Source: an uncultured Bacteroidales bacterium (lineage in GTDB: Bacteria > Bacteroidota > Bacteroidia > Bacteroidales > Bacteroidaceae). From it: a DNA stretch of 64,000 nucleotides. Below, piece by piece: positions 1-9,077 of this stretch. A program made the position numbers and the translations under genes. The DNA is taken from positions 1 to 64,000 of the forward strand of contig CADAGO010000004.1 in the NCBI GenBank assembly GCA_902787555.1, in the 5' to 3' direction. Each line of letters begins with the position of its first letter. Positions within the stretch are counted from its first letter, which is position 1. The notes beneath the pieces were generated by a model. That model was not told the origin of the DNA and ran no database searches. It was given only the letters and a program-made list of their open reading frames with translations.

Positions 1-21
1 GACTCTCAAAAAGGACAAAAC

Positions 22-73
22 AAAAGCAGACTGCAAAATCCGCAAGTTAACGGTTATATGCAATCTGCTTTTT
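22..73 (-). terminator. Probable terminator for the leftward run that ends at 157
   Basis: Arms 22-35 and 59-72 form a 14-bp stem with one mismatch and a loop of about 23 nt. On the minus strand the stem is followed by a T-rich tract, which suits the end of the leftward transcript. On the plus strand it is also followed by T residues, so it may act in both directions. Confidence 0.5.
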
Positions 74-116
74 GTTAATAATCGAGAAGTCTTCCTATCA
101 TGAGGACTTTTTCAGT

Positions 117-146
117 GCCCTCCCAAAAGAGGGCCGCTTTTTTTTA
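117..146 (+). terminator. Rho-independent terminator of a gene left of the window
   Basis: A GCCCTC/GAGGGC stem (117-122 with 129-134) is followed on the plus strand by a run of nine T. The polarity fits a rightward gene ending before the window, not the leftward gene at 157. Confidence 0.6.
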
Positions 147-156
147 TCATAAACCA

Positions 157-987
157 CTAATACGCATACACCAAGCCATATTTTTCGTGCAGACGATGAA
201 GTGAGCCATTGGACTTCATCCTACGGATGACTCCATTGACAAAATCGAGAAGGTCTTCCTGTCCTTTCTGCATCAGCACACCGATCTCTCCATGAGTGAA
301 TGGTTCATTGAGCAGAGGCGCAGCAAGTCGTGTGTCTGTTTGTACATAATAAGGAGCCTCTGTGATTTCCGTTATCATCACATCTGCCACACCTTCTGCT
401 ATCAGCGTGGGTATCTCCTCATTCTTCTGGTGAACAATGATTGTAGCATGCGTGAGGTTCTCATGGGCAAACTTCTCGTTCAATCCTCCCGGATTGACCA
501 TCACACGTACTTCGGGTTTATCGATATCAGCCAACGATTGGTAGCGTTCGCTCTCAGATGCCCGACAGAGGATGGTCTTGCCGTTTGCCAGATAACCATC
601 GCTCATCAGCATGGTCTCGCGTCGGGTATCTGTGATGGTAATACCTCCTATAGCAAAGTCGAACTTCTGAGGTTCCGCCAGTACATCGGCGGTCAGTGTA
701 GGCCATGAGGTCTTGACGAACTCTACTTTAACGCCCAGCTGTTTTGCTATTTCCTGAGCAATTTCAATGCCAAATCCCCAATATTCACCCGTCTCGGGTT
801 CACAGAAAGATAGAGGACGATAATCGCCCGTGGTGCCAATGAGTACTTTGCCACGTTCAACAATCTCTGTAACTTTACCTGGTTGGCATACCGGTTTGTC
901 ACTATCGGAACAAGCCGACAAAACAGCTTGACTGCAAAGGGTGAGGATAGCAACCAACACCCATATCTTTGTTCGTTCTTTATTCAT
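157..987 (-). CDS. PheC-like periplasmic lipoprotein (cyclohexadienyl/arogenate dehydratase-like, SBP_bac_3 fold)
   Basis: This is a 276-residue type II periplasmic-binding-fold protein with a lipoprotein signal (LSAC, Cys26). It has GTTGDYRP (51-58), a TSWP segment (about 93) and NPGGLNEKFA (165-174). The NPGG-NEKFA segment, the TSWP stretch and a Glu in the ADVMITEITEA segment (about 210) are what I associate with PheC cyclohexadienyl dehydratases rather than ordinary amino-acid binding proteins. By family knowledge PheC converts prephenate or arogenate to phenylpyruvate or phenylalanine in the periplasm. The Met at 987 is chosen because its ATG overlaps the upstream gene's TGA by 4 bp and it directly precedes the signal peptide. 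No ABC permease or ATPase lies nearby. It could still be a plain solute-binding protein. Confidence 0.7.
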   Translation of the reverse strand: MNKERTKIWVLVAILTLCSQAVLSACSDSDKPVCQPGKVTEIVERGKVLIGTTGDYRPLSFCEPETGEYWGFGIEIAQEIAKQLGVKVEFVKTSWPTLTADVLAEPQKFDFAIGGITITDTRRETMLMSDGYLANGKTILCRASESERYQSLADIDKPEVRVMVNPGGLNEKFAHENLTHATIIVHQKNEEIPTLIAEGVADVMITEITEAPYYVQTDTRLAAPLLNEPFTHGEIGVLMQKGQEDLLDFVNGVIRRMKSNGSLHRLHEKYGLVYAY

Positions 988-2177
988 TTTCCAGGGATAT
1001 TGAATTGGACACAATTACTGAGCTGTTCGAATAATTCGGGCACAAATACTGGGTTGATATTATCAGAGCCTATTCGTACGCAAATCAGTTGCTTATGAGG
1101 ATTGACATATAGCACTTGTGCACAGATGCCAAGAGCGTAATAACCGGGATATCGTGCCTTGCGGCTACCCACACTACTTAGGTTGTACCAATTGAAATGA
1201 TAGCCATCGTTACTGGTGTCATAATCGGTGGATTGTCTTATCCACTCTTCGCTAACGATTCGACGACCATCCCATAAGCCCCGATTGAGATAAAGGCGCC
1301 CTATTTTTGCCAAATCCTTCATCGTGAGCGTGATTCCACCAAATGTGTGTGCCACATTGTGCCTGCGACTATCAATATTGATGAGAGCCGGAGACTCCAT
1401 CTGCAGGGGTTTCCATACTTTTTCGCTGAGATAACTGGCAAAAGACTTGCCTGAAGCTCGTTCAATTACGACACCAAGAATCTGTGAGGTCATACTTTCA
1501 TAGCGATGTTCTGTACCAGGTTCCTTGCGGAATTTCAGCCGACGTATCTGCTTCATGACATTATGGCCGTAATTCAACTTTGCAATCGCTTTCAACTGCT
1601 TGAAATGCTTCAAGTCAAGTTGGTAAGTGTCATCGAAATCTAAGCCACTCTGCATATTCAGAAGATGGCGAATCTTGAGTTTCTGCCACATTGGGTCTTT
1701 GTTTTTGAGTTCAGGCAGATACAAAGTAACTGGGTCATCAATGCTGTGAATATAGCCATCGTCTATTGCAATACCACACATCAATGATGTGATAGACTTC
1801 GACACGGAAAATACTGTGGCTAAACGGTCGGAAGTCATATCTCCCCAATATTTCTCATAGACAATACTGTCACTTTGGATAATCAAAACACCTTGAGTCT
1901 TGCTTTTTGTGTTCAATGCCTCCAGAAACGTAATGTTATTACAAGACTTGCCTTGTGTATAGAAATGCAGGGTGTCGATCCAATTTGCCTGATGATGAGC
2001 AACAGCAAAACGGAATGCCTGCCCACCATTATCAATGGTTGTATGTTGATGATGCTCAAAACTGAAAATACTAGGTCCGTCCGTACCATCAGCGAGATAA
2101 CCTCGTATTAAAGAGCACGAAGTCATTATAAAAGAGAGGAAGACAATAGATATAGCTATAATTATAGTGTTGCGCAT
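984..2177 (-). CDS. Serine hydrolase lipoprotein, beta-lactamase/class C PBP fold
   Basis: The 397-residue protein begins with a lipoprotein signal (MTSC, Cys21). It carries the three marks of the beta-lactamase-related serine hydrolases: S124-V-S-K127 (nucleophile Ser with Lys), Y226-E-S228, and HTFGG near 277-281. These enzymes are often annotated 6-aminohexanoate dimer hydrolase-like; family members act on esters, D-peptides or other amides, and the substrate cannot be read from sequence. The gene sits 11 nt after dprA and overlaps the next gene by ATGA, so translation of the two is probably coupled. Confidence 0.85.
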   Translation of the reverse strand: MRNTIIIAISIVFLSFIMTSCSLIRGYLADGTDGPSIFSFEHHQHTTIDNGGQAFRFAVAHHQANWIDTLHFYTQGKSCNNITFLEALNTKSKTQGVLIIQSDSIVYEKYWGDMTSDRLATVFSVSKSITSLMCGIAIDDGYIHSIDDPVTLYLPELKNKDPMWQKLKIRHLLNMQSGLDFDDTYQLDLKHFKQLKAIAKLNYGHNVMKQIRRLKFRKEPGTEHRYESMTSQILGVVIERASGKSFASYLSEKVWKPLQMESPALINIDSRRHNVAHTFGGITLTMKDLAKIGRLYLNRGLWDGRRIVSEEWIRQSTDYDTSNDGYHFNWYNLSSVGSRKARYPGYYALGICAQVLYVNPHKQLICVRIGSDNINPVFVPELFEQLSNCVQFNIPGK

Positions 2178-2188
2178 GGGAAAAGGTA

Positions 2189-3322
2189 CTAACAGGGAAC
2201 AATCAGTCGATATCTTGCGCCACCTAACAAGGCAACAACGCCTTTATACTCCAGCTCATACAAGCAACTGCTGACAATATGGAAGCTCAGACCGGTTTCC
2301 ACAACAATCTGGTTGATTTGCTTGCTGTCACAATTACGCAAGACCTCTACAATAGCTGCCTCGTTGGATGTCAACTGAGGGAACAATTCTTTTTGTGCTG
2401 TTTCTTCCTTGACATTAGATGATTCCTGTTTCCAGCCCATCGCCTTCAGGAACTCGTCAGCGTTGCGTATCATCGTAGCTTTCTGACTGGCAATAAGTTT
2501 GTTACACCCTTCGCTGAACTCATCTGTGATGCGACCAGGAAAAGCAAAGACATCACGATTGTAGGTGGAAGCCAATTCGGCTGTGATGAGTGCACCACCA
2601 TGTGCAGCACTCTCTACGACAATCGTAGCATCGGACATTCCTGCCACAATACGATTACGGCGGACAAAGTTGATTTTCTCAGGAGTGGTTCCGCTGAGAT
2701 ATTCTGTCAATAACCCTCCATTCTCTGTCATCTTAGCAGCTGTCTGGCGATGCAACGCAGGATAAATACGATCAAGTCCATGGGCCAGAATACCTACGGT
2801 GGACATCGAGTTCTGCAGGGCTGCCCGATGGGCATGAATATCAATTCCATAAGCCAGTCCGCTGACGATGAGGGCGTCAGGGCATTCACGCTTCAAGTCG
2901 GCAACAAACTCCCGGCAGATATCTTTCCCGTACTGGGTGCATCGACGAGTACCTATCAGGTTGATGACATGCCGACAATTAAGGTCTGTATTGCCACAGA
3001 AAAAGAGAATCAATGGGGCATCATTGCATTCCAAGAGCCGCTGAGGATATTCAGGGCTATTCATGGGATAAGCCTTGATACGCTTCTGCTCAATATACTC
3101 ATACTCCTTCTCTGCCAACTTCAAGGCATCATCGCAATGGTCAAGTACCTCTTGCAACTGAGACGTAGCTTCAGGAATGAGGTCATTGATGTGTTTACGA
3201 TGTTCAAAGATGCTTGCAGCCGACCCTGCCTCTTCGTAGAGACGCTTGGCTGTAACAAGGCCTATGTGAGGCAGATTGGACAGCGCAATGGAGCAGATGA
3301 TTTCTTGTGCTAAGTCGGTCAT
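2189..3322 (-). CDS. dprA: DNA-processing protein DprA
   Basis: The 377-residue protein has helix-hairpin-helix-like residues at the N-terminus and a Rossmann-like core with GTRRCTQYG (124-132), SGLAYGID (154-161), GLLTEY, and RRNRIVAGMSDATIVVE followed by GGALITAELA. The C-terminal 60 residues form a DprA-type winged helix. DprA binds incoming single-stranded DNA and loads RecA during transformation. It is the usual length for the family. The gene lies between a 4HBT thioesterase and a serine hydrolase in a leftward run; no other competence gene is present in the window. Confidence 0.95.
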   Translation of the reverse strand: MTDLAQEIICSIALSNLPHIGLVTAKRLYEEAGSAASIFEHRKHINDLIPEATSQLQEVLDHCDDALKLAEKEYEYIEQKRIKAYPMNSPEYPQRLLECNDAPLILFFCGNTDLNCRHVINLIGTRRCTQYGKDICREFVADLKRECPDALIVSGLAYGIDIHAHRAALQNSMSTVGILAHGLDRIYPALHRQTAAKMTENGGLLTEYLSGTTPEKINFVRRNRIVAGMSDATIVVESAAHGGALITAELASTYNRDVFAFPGRITDEFSEGCNKLIASQKATMIRNADEFLKAMGWKQESSNVKEETAQKELFPQLTSNEAAIVEVLRNCDSKQINQIVVETGLSFHIVSSCLYELEYKGVVALLGGARYRLIVPC

Positions 3323-3336
3323 AGATGTGCGGAGTG

Positions 3337-3711
3337 CTATAGAATATCCATCTCGCTCAGCTCTCCATTAACGACACAAACTGTATCGACTACGCCCTTA
3401 AGGGCAAGTTTCATGTCGCTCTTACGATAGATATCCTGATAGAAGATATACTTGAAACGGTCGTGAACATAACGTGATTTGACAACAAACTCATCTCCGC
3501 TCTTCAAAGGGGTCTTGAAACGCATAGTGATGGCTGAGACCACAGCATCGATGCCTTGAGCATGTAATTGGGCAAAACTCACACCTAAGGAGAGCAGGAA
3601 CTCATGACGTGCATGTTCAAGATAATGCTGATAGTTGGCATTGTTGACAATACCTTGAAGGTCGCACTCATAGTCGCGCACCTTCAAGGTCAATTCATGT
3701 TGATATTCCAT
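3337..3711 (-). CDS. Acyl-CoA thioesterase, 4HBT hotdog family
   Basis: This is a 124-residue single hotdog domain. VRDYECDLQGIVNNANYQHYLEHAR at the N-terminus contains the Asp-x-x-Gly-x-x-Asn-x-x-x-Tyr pattern of the YbgC/FadM branch, with the catalytic-region Asp replaced in context by CDLQG. Family enzymes cleave acyl-CoA or acyl-ACP thioesters. It is 24 nt downstream of metG and 15 nt upstream of dprA, and is probably part of the same transcript. The substrate is unknown. Confidence 0.85.
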   Translation of the reverse strand: MEYQHELTLKVRDYECDLQGIVNNANYQHYLEHARHEFLLSLGVSFAQLHAQGIDAVVSAITMRFKTPLKSGDEFVVKSRYVHDRFKYIFYQDIYRKSDMKLALKGVVDTVCVVNGELSEMDIL

Positions 3712-3734
3712 TGTCTAAAGTCTAAAGCTTCAAA

Positions 3735-5783
3735 TTAGCTTACTTGGCTTCCTGCTTTCACTTCGTGCTCTACTGTGGTAACACTAATAGTGCCGTCGTA
3801 GTTCTCTGCAGAAAGTATCATACCCTGACTAACGAGTCCGTTCTTGAACTCACGCGGGGCTAAATTGGCAATAAACAGCACTTGCTTGCCTTTCAGCTGT
3901 TCGGGTTCATACCATTGAGCAATACCTGATACGATGGTTCGTTTTTCAAGTCCGTCGTCAATGAGGAACTTGAGCAGTTTTTTCATCTTAGGTACTCGTT
4001 CGCATTCGAGAACTGTTCCGACCCGGATATCGAGTTTTTGGAAGTCATCGTAAACGATGGTTGATTTCACGGGTTCTGCCTTTGCATTGGCTGCTTCATT
4101 GGCCTTGAGAGTTGCCTCAAGTTTATCCATCTGCTGCTGAATGGTCTCATCTTCAATCTTGGAGAAGAGAAGGGATGGCTCACCAAGTTGCTTACCAGCA
4201 GGAAGGAGGTCTGTTTTGCCGAGGTCTTCCCAATTGATGGTATCCATACAAATCATCTGACGTAAACGTGCAGAGGAGAATGGTAGAAACGGTTCAAAAG
4301 CAATAGCAAGGTTGGCAGTAAGCTGCAGGGAAATATAAATAACGGTATTTACTCGTTCAGGATCAGTCTTGATGACTTTCCAAGGCTCCTCGTCAGCAAT
4401 ATACTTGTTTCCTATACGGGCAAGATTCATTGCTTCCTTTTGAGCATCACGGAATTTGAAATCCTCAAGCAAAGCCTCAACACGTTCTTTAACCTGAGCA
4501 AACTCTGCAAGGGCTTCGTGATCGGTATCTGTAAGTTCACCACACTCAGGAACGATGCTATTATAATACTTCTTTGTAAGCTGGAGCGCACGATTTACGA
4601 AATTACCATAGACAGCAACCAGTTCGTTGTTGCAACGTGCCTGGAAGTCTGCCCATGTAAAGTCGTTGTCTTTGGTCTCAGGTGCATTGGCTGTAAGGAC
4701 ATAACGCAACTCATCCTGACGGTTGGGCAATTCCTCCAAATACTCATTAAGCCATACAGCATAGTTCTTGGACGTAGAAATCTTGTTCCCTTCCAAATTC
4801 AGGAACTCATTAGATGGCACATTGTCGGGAAGGATATAGTCACCATGTGCCTTCAGCATAGATGGGAAGACGATGCAATGGAACACGATATTGTCTTTTC
4901 CAATGAAATGGATGAGACGGCTTTCCGGGTCTTGCCACCACTGTTGCCAAGTACCCCATTTCTCAGGGTTGGCGTCGCATAGTTCCTTTGTGTTGCTGAT
5001 GTATCCGATGGGGGCATCGAACCATACATACAGTACCTTACCCTCTGCGCCATCGATAGGAACTGGAATACCCCAATTGAGGTCACGGGTGACAGCACGA
5101 GGTTTGAGGCCGCCGTCAAGCCAGCTCTTGCATTGCCCATAGACATTGGGACGCCACTCCTTGTGTTCCTGTAGAATCCACTTCTCCAACCAAGGCTGAT
5201 ACTGATCAAGGGGAAGGTACCAATGTTTAGTGGCTCGCTTCACCAACGGATTTCCGGTCACGGCATTGTAAGGGTTGATAAGTTCGTCAGGTGAGAGGGT
5301 GCTACCGCATTTCTCACATTGGTCTCCGTATGCTTCGGGTGCATGACACTTAGGGCATTCGCCACGGATATTACGGTCGGTAAGGAATTCGCCAGACTGT
5401 TCGTCGTAATATTGCTCACTCTCAATGGCAACGAACTTACCTTCATCATAGAGTTTCTTGAAAAAGTCGGATGCGAACTGATGATGGATCTTTGAAGTGG
5501 TGCGGCTATACACATCAAATGAAATACCGAAATCCTCAAACGATTTCTTGATGATTTGATGATAGCGATCCACTACATCCTGAGGAGTACATCCTTCCTT
5601 GCGTGCCCTGATGGTTACAGGAACACCATGTTCGTCGCTACCTCCCACAAAGAGTACATCTTTGCCTTTCAAACGAAGATAGCGTACGTATATGTCAGCT
5701 GGCACATATACACCTGCAAGATGTCCTATGTGAACAGGACCATTTGCGTATGGAAGTGCCGATGTTACTAATGTTCTTTTCAT
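3735..5783 (-). CDS. metG: Methionyl-tRNA synthetase with C-terminal tRNA-binding domain
   Basis: The 682-residue class I synthetase charges tRNA-Met. The HIGH box is HIGH at 18-21. A zinc knuckle follows (CPKC...CEKCG), and the KMSKS equivalent reads KISTSK. The last about 110 residues ([20 protein letters not shown] onward) are an EMAP-II/Trbp111-like OB fold that binds tRNA and dimerises. The open frame extends 40 codons further upstream, but that part runs into pyrH and has no synthetase homology, so Met 5783, directly before [15 protein letters not shown], is taken as the start. Confidence 0.97.
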   Translation of the reverse strand: MKRTLVTSALPYANGPVHIGHLAGVYVPADIYVRYLRLKGKDVLFVGGSDEHGVPVTIRARKEGCTPQDVVDRYHQIIKKSFEDFGISFDVYSRTTSKIHHQFASDFFKKLYDEGKFVAIESEQYYDEQSGEFLTDRNIRGECPKCHAPEAYGDQCEKCGSTLSPDELINPYNAVTGNPLVKRATKHWYLPLDQYQPWLEKWILQEHKEWRPNVYGQCKSWLDGGLKPRAVTRDLNWGIPVPIDGAEGKVLYVWFDAPIGYISNTKELCDANPEKWGTWQQWWQDPESRLIHFIGKDNIVFHCIVFPSMLKAHGDYILPDNVPSNEFLNLEGNKISTSKNYAVWLNEYLEELPNRQDELRYVLTANAPETKDNDFTWADFQARCNNELVAVYGNFVNRALQLTKKYYNSIVPECGELTDTDHEALAEFAQVKERVEALLEDFKFRDAQKEAMNLARIGNKYIADEEPWKVIKTDPERVNTVIYISLQLTANLAIAFEPFLPFSSARLRQMICMDTINWEDLGKTDLLPAGKQLGEPSLLFSKIEDETIQQQMDKLEATLKANEAANAKAEPVKSTIVYDDFQKLDIRVGTVLECERVPKMKKLLKFLIDDGLEKRTIVSGIAQWYEPEQLKGKQVLFIANLAPREFKNGLVSQGMILSAENYDGTISVTTVEHEVKAGSQVS

Positions 5784-5791
5784 TCTTATTC

Positions 5792-6499
5792 CTATTTGTG
5801 CACTAATGTACCGATATTTTCTCCGTCTATCACTTTCTTCAAATTGCCAATGACATCCATGTTGAACACATAGATGGGCAGGTTGTTGTCTTGGCACATG
5901 CATATAGCGGTGAGATCCATGACTTTCAAACCTCGAGACAGCACCTCGCTATAAGTGATGTCGTTAAACTTAGTGGCAGTAGGATCTTTTTCTGGGTCGG
6001 CTGTATAAACACCGTCAACACGTGTGCCTTTCAGCATGACATCAGCTTCGATTTCAATGCCACGTAGGCTACTTCCTGTGTCAGTCGTGAAATATGGATT
6101 GCCCGTGCCTGCGGAGCAGATAACCACTTCGCCATTCTCCATCGCTTCAATGGCTTTCCATTTGGTGTAGAACTCACCAATAGGCTCCATGCGGATAGCA
6201 GTAAGCACACGACTCTTGCATCCTACTGCTCCTAAGGCGCTACTTAGGGCCAATGAGTTGATGACAGTAGCACACATACCCATCTGGTCACCTTTTACGC
6301 GATCAAATCCTTTACCTGCACCACTGAGTCCGCGGAAGATATTTCCTCCACCAATCACAATACTAATCTGCACTCCCAAATCATGTATTTCCTTAATCTG
6401 GCGCGCATAGTCATTGAGACGGTTAACGTCTATACCATATCCTTGTTCGCCCATCAGACTTTCTCCGCTGAGCTTCAACAGTATTCTCTTAAATCTCAT
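5792..6499 (-). CDS. pyrH: Uridylate kinase (UMP kinase)
   Basis: The 235-residue protein belongs to the amino-acid-kinase fold and phosphorylates UMP to UDP with ATP. Diagnostic stretches are [13 protein letters not shown] at the N-terminus, [11 protein letters not shown], the [15 protein letters not shown] region that binds UMP, and a C-terminal [19 protein letters not shown] segment. The length is standard for bacterial hexameric UMP kinases. It begins 9 nt after the Cthe_2159-type gene and is followed by metG after 8 nt, so the essential genes appear to be read through from the polyphosphate cassette unless an unseen internal promoter exists. Confidence 0.97.
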   Translation of the reverse strand: MRFKRILLKLSGESLMGEQGYGIDVNRLNDYARQIKEIHDLGVQISIVIGGGNIFRGLSGAGKGFDRVKGDQMGMCATVINSLALSSALGAVGCKSRVLTAIRMEPIGEFYTKWKAIEAMENGEVVICSAGTGNPYFTTDTGSSLRGIEIEADVMLKGTRVDGVYTADPEKDPTATKFNDITYSEVLSRGLKVMDLTAICMCQDNNLPIYVFNMDVIGNLKKVIDGENIGTLVHK

Positions 6500-6508
6500 A
6501 TTTGTTTG

Positions 6509-7810
6509 TTACTTAGTTGCTCCGTTTCGTGTTCCCCCTGTCCAAGTATCTGTGGCAGCCTTGATGTCAGTTGCAGCAGTATTGGATACCGTGATTGTGA
6601 TATCGCCTGCTGTCTGCGTCAGAGTCTGGTCGGCTTTGATACCAAAACACTTGGATTGGTCGGCTGTATATGTACCGCCACTTACTACAAGTGATACATC
6701 CGTTCCTTTGAAGTCAAGGAAGCCTCCATTCTTAGTAGTGTCTGTTACCTTTGTAGTCTTCTTGCCACGAATGCCTCTTGAGCCATTCCCAGATACTGTT
6801 CCGGTAATCTTTCCTCCAGAAAAAGTACCCCTATAGGATGTACGAATACCTTCAGAGAGATCACCACTGACAGCAATCGTTACATTTCCGTCCGACATTG
6901 TGAACAAGCTATCACATTTAATACCAGATCCGTCTGTTTGTGACACATTGAGGGTAAGGTTACCGCCTTTTATCTTCACATTCCCGTAGTCATCAGAATC
7001 AATACAATCGCTTCCACAGTTGGCAATGTTGACCGTACCTCCATTCATACGGAAGATATTATCTTCAGTATTTCCTTTTTCACCCTTACCACAATGGATG
7101 CCATCACTCACTGCACCCAGAACATTGATGGTTCCTAACGAACCTTTGAGCTCAATATACTCTTTTGCAGCAATCGCATGTTTCAAATTACCTTTGACAT
7201 TAAGGGTTCCTGCTCCTTTGAATTCAGCATGTCCTTTGGTATAGAGGGCTGCTTTTTGGTCGCCTCCAGCATAGTCGGACAGGGTGTTTGTGGTTCCCTC
7301 TGGTAAGATGAAATCGATTCGCTTACCACATTCTACATCAATAGCGGCTCCTTTTGCGCTTGTCAGCGATACACCACCCAAAATAACGGTCAGCTTGTAT
7401 TCACCATTGATGGTCAGTGAACCATTAGACGAACTACCTTCGAGATAGTAGGGATATTCCTGAGTCGTGTTCGTACAGTTGATGACAACATGAGAACTGT
7501 TACCGCTTGTACAAGTAACACCTGCGAATGATGCAGGTATGGTAACAGTAGCTGTGGAGCCATTATATACCACACTGACCTTCTCAAACTGAGGCTCTTC
7601 AAAAGTAATGCTATCAATTTCAGTGATGTCTTGTTCCTCACCAGCTATTGATATCGTCATTTTAGATGAATCAAAGGTGATGTCGCCTAAAGATGCAATT
7701 TGGTATTTAGTGAAATTGAAGCCTTTGCATACATATACGTTTTGAGCATGAACAGGACAGATGATTCCCAATGCCCATACTAATCCTAAAAGTATCTTCT
7801 TCATCGTCAT
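6509..7810 (-). CDS. Secreted beta-helix protein, Cthe_2159 (carbohydrate-binding domain) family
   Basis: The 433-residue protein has a signal peptide (MKKILLGLVWALGIICPVHAQ). The N-terminal third is a small domain ending in ITFEEP, a motif common in Bacteroidetes secreted proteins. From about residue 95 to the end it is a repetitive parallel beta-helix with short Gly/Asn/Asp turns, including SDGIHCGKG, SDCIDSDDYG, GSGIKCDS and SRGIRGKK. This is the pattern of the Cthe_2159 family, whose founder binds polygalacturonate; family members recur beside VTC-domain and DUF4956 genes. Start could be Met 7804. It follows the dockerin-like gene by 8 nt and looks co-expressed with it. Confidence 0.8.
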   Translation of the reverse strand: MTMKKILLGLVWALGIICPVHAQNVYVCKGFNFTKYQIASLGDITFDSSKMTISIAGEEQDITEIDSITFEEPQFEKVSVVYNGSTATVTIPASFAGVTCTSGNSSHVVINCTNTTQEYPYYLEGSSSNGSLTINGEYKLTVILGGVSLTSAKGAAIDVECGKRIDFILPEGTTNTLSDYAGGDQKAALYTKGHAEFKGAGTLNVKGNLKHAIAAKEYIELKGSLGTINVLGAVSDGIHCGKGEKGNTEDNIFRMNGGTVNIANCGSDCIDSDDYGNVKIKGGNLTLNVSQTDGSGIKCDSLFTMSDGNVTIAVSGDLSEGIRTSYRGTFSGGKITGTVSGNGSRGIRGKKTTKVTDTTKNGGFLDFKGTDVSLVVSGGTYTADQSKCFGIKADQTLTQTAGDITITVSNTAATDIKAATDTWTGGTRNGATK

Positions 7811-7818
7811 AGATTCAT

Positions 7819-8235
7819 TTAGTGATTCTGTATGTAATCGTATATCTTCAGCACGTCTTGAGTGTCCACGCTTCCGTCACCATTGACGTCTTCAGAAGCT
7901 CCTTGTGGTGAAGATGAGTTCTGCATAAAGTCGTATATCTTCAGCACGTCTTGCGTATCCACACTGCCATCACCATTGACATCTTCAGCTGTTGCCGAAA
8001 GTGAACTGAAGTACATGCGGCTAACGTCGCTGATAGCGGTAGATTCCTTTTGGCCGTTCTTAAAATTCACAACTACCTTTCCATTCTCAAACGTAAGCTT
8101 TTGAATGTCTGCGAGCTTGTGTCCTGTAGCCTGTTGACTTGTATTGGCAACGATATACAATGTGTAATCGTCGGCAAATGCCGCCATACTCATAAAGAGC
8201 ACTACAGATAATACAATCAGTTTTTTCATGTTCAT
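7819..8235 (-). CDS. Small secreted protein with two dockerin-type calcium-binding repeats
   Basis: The 138-residue protein has a signal peptide ending ...AAFADD, a stretch QKLTFENGKVVVNFKNGQ like the N-terminal domain of the neighbouring beta-helix protein, then two nearly identical repeats, DVNGDGSVDTQDVLKIYD, joined by an 11-residue linker. Each repeat has the D-x-N-x-D-G-x-x-D EF-hand-like loop of type I dockerins. At DNA level the repeats are about 90 bp apart and differ at a handful of positions, so the duplication is recent or homogenised. No cohesin is visible in the window. It may be an adhesin or scaffold rather than a cellulosomal part. Confidence 0.75.
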   Translation of the reverse strand: MNMKKLIVLSVVLFMSMAAFADDYTLYIVANTSQQATGHKLADIQKLTFENGKVVVNFKNGQKESTAISDVSRMYFSSLSATAEDVNGDGSVDTQDVLKIYDFMQNSSSPQGASEDVNGDGSVDTQDVLKIYDYIQNH

Positions 8236-8258
8236 TATTGTTATTTGTTAATAATCTA

Positions 8259-9077
8259 TTAGAAATCGACCTTATATCCTAATCCCACCAGATGCCCATT
8301 CACCTCATCGTCATCATCCTCTGTAGTATAGCGATAGAAGACGGACAGTTTGTTGGTTTTGTTAATCTTGTAATCATATCCGCCAATGAACTTCCATTTG
8401 TTGGCTTTGTAGTTGAGACCACATCCATATTCTATGGAGGCTACGAGGTCAATCGGGAATCCTTTGATATCGTAAGAAGCAGAAAGGCGTGAACGCAGGA
8501 TGGTTTGGTTTTTGTGGCCTTTTGATGTGGGATCAAGTTTGAAATAGAGTTCATCGTCATCGTTGAATCTCCATTTCTTACGTCCAATAGAGTCGACTTT
8601 GCAAAAATGACTGTATTGAACAATTTCTTTCAAGCTAAAAGACCAACGTTTATTGGGTGCATAACTCAATGAGAGTCCTATATTGGTACGGTGACGATTG
8701 CGCCAATATCTGTCCGTCTCGTTATATCCTTTGTATTCTTGTACCAATTTCCCTTCGTCATCATAGCCTTCATCATATTTGTCTTCAGACTCTGCCAAAT
8801 TGTACGTCCACAGATAGTCAAATCCCGCAGTTGCTTTCAGTGAAACCCTCTTATCTAATGACTGATAGAGGCGATATGACAAGCCTGCACCCACAACGAA
8901 ACGGTCTATACGCTCTGCATCGTCTTGGGTACGCATACGTCCTTCGAATTCCAACTTTAATCCTGAGACTATCTTTGTTTCTCCAGCGATGCTTAAGTCA
9001 TATCCGAAATCGTCTTGAGCCATTGCATGTATCCCGCACACAGTCAAGAAGAATAGGAGAGAAAGTCTTTTAGTCAT
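8259..9077 (-). CDS. DUF2490 outer-membrane beta-barrel protein
   Basis: A 272-residue protein with a signal peptide ending AMAQ, followed by alternating hydrophobic strands, aromatic girdle residues and a C-terminal Phe (GLGYKVDF), as expected for a small outer-membrane barrel. It resembles the DUF2490 family. The start at 9077 is chosen because it precedes the signal peptide and overlaps the end of the DUF4956 gene by 8 bp, which argues for translational coupling. In this operon it may act as the outer-membrane exit or anchor for whatever the VTC-DUF4956 pair makes; that is inference. Confidence 0.75.
   Translation of the reverse strand: MTKRLSLLFFLTVCGIHAMAQDDFGYDLSIAGETKIVSGLKLEFEGRMRTQDDAERIDRFVVGAGLSYRLYQSLDKRVSLKATAGFDYLWTYNLAESEDKYDEGYDDEGKLVQEYKGYNETDRYWRNRHRTNIGLSLSYAPNKRWSFSLKEIVQYSHFCKVDSIGRKKWRFNDDDELYFKLDPTSKGHKNQTILRSRLSASYDIKGFPIDLVASIEYGCGLNYKANKWKFIGGYDYKINKTNKLSVFYRYTTEDDDDEVNGHLVGLGYKVDF

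Noticed and set aside
292..708. Rightward 138-codon frame
   Set aside because: It lies antisense inside the PheC-like gene, which has a clear signal peptide and family motifs.
4440..4982. Rightward 180-codon frame
   Set aside because: It is antisense to metG, with no promoter or motif of its own.
5784..5903. 40-residue N-terminal extension of MetG
   Set aside because: It overlaps pyrH and lacks synthetase similarity; the conserved protein starts at 5783.
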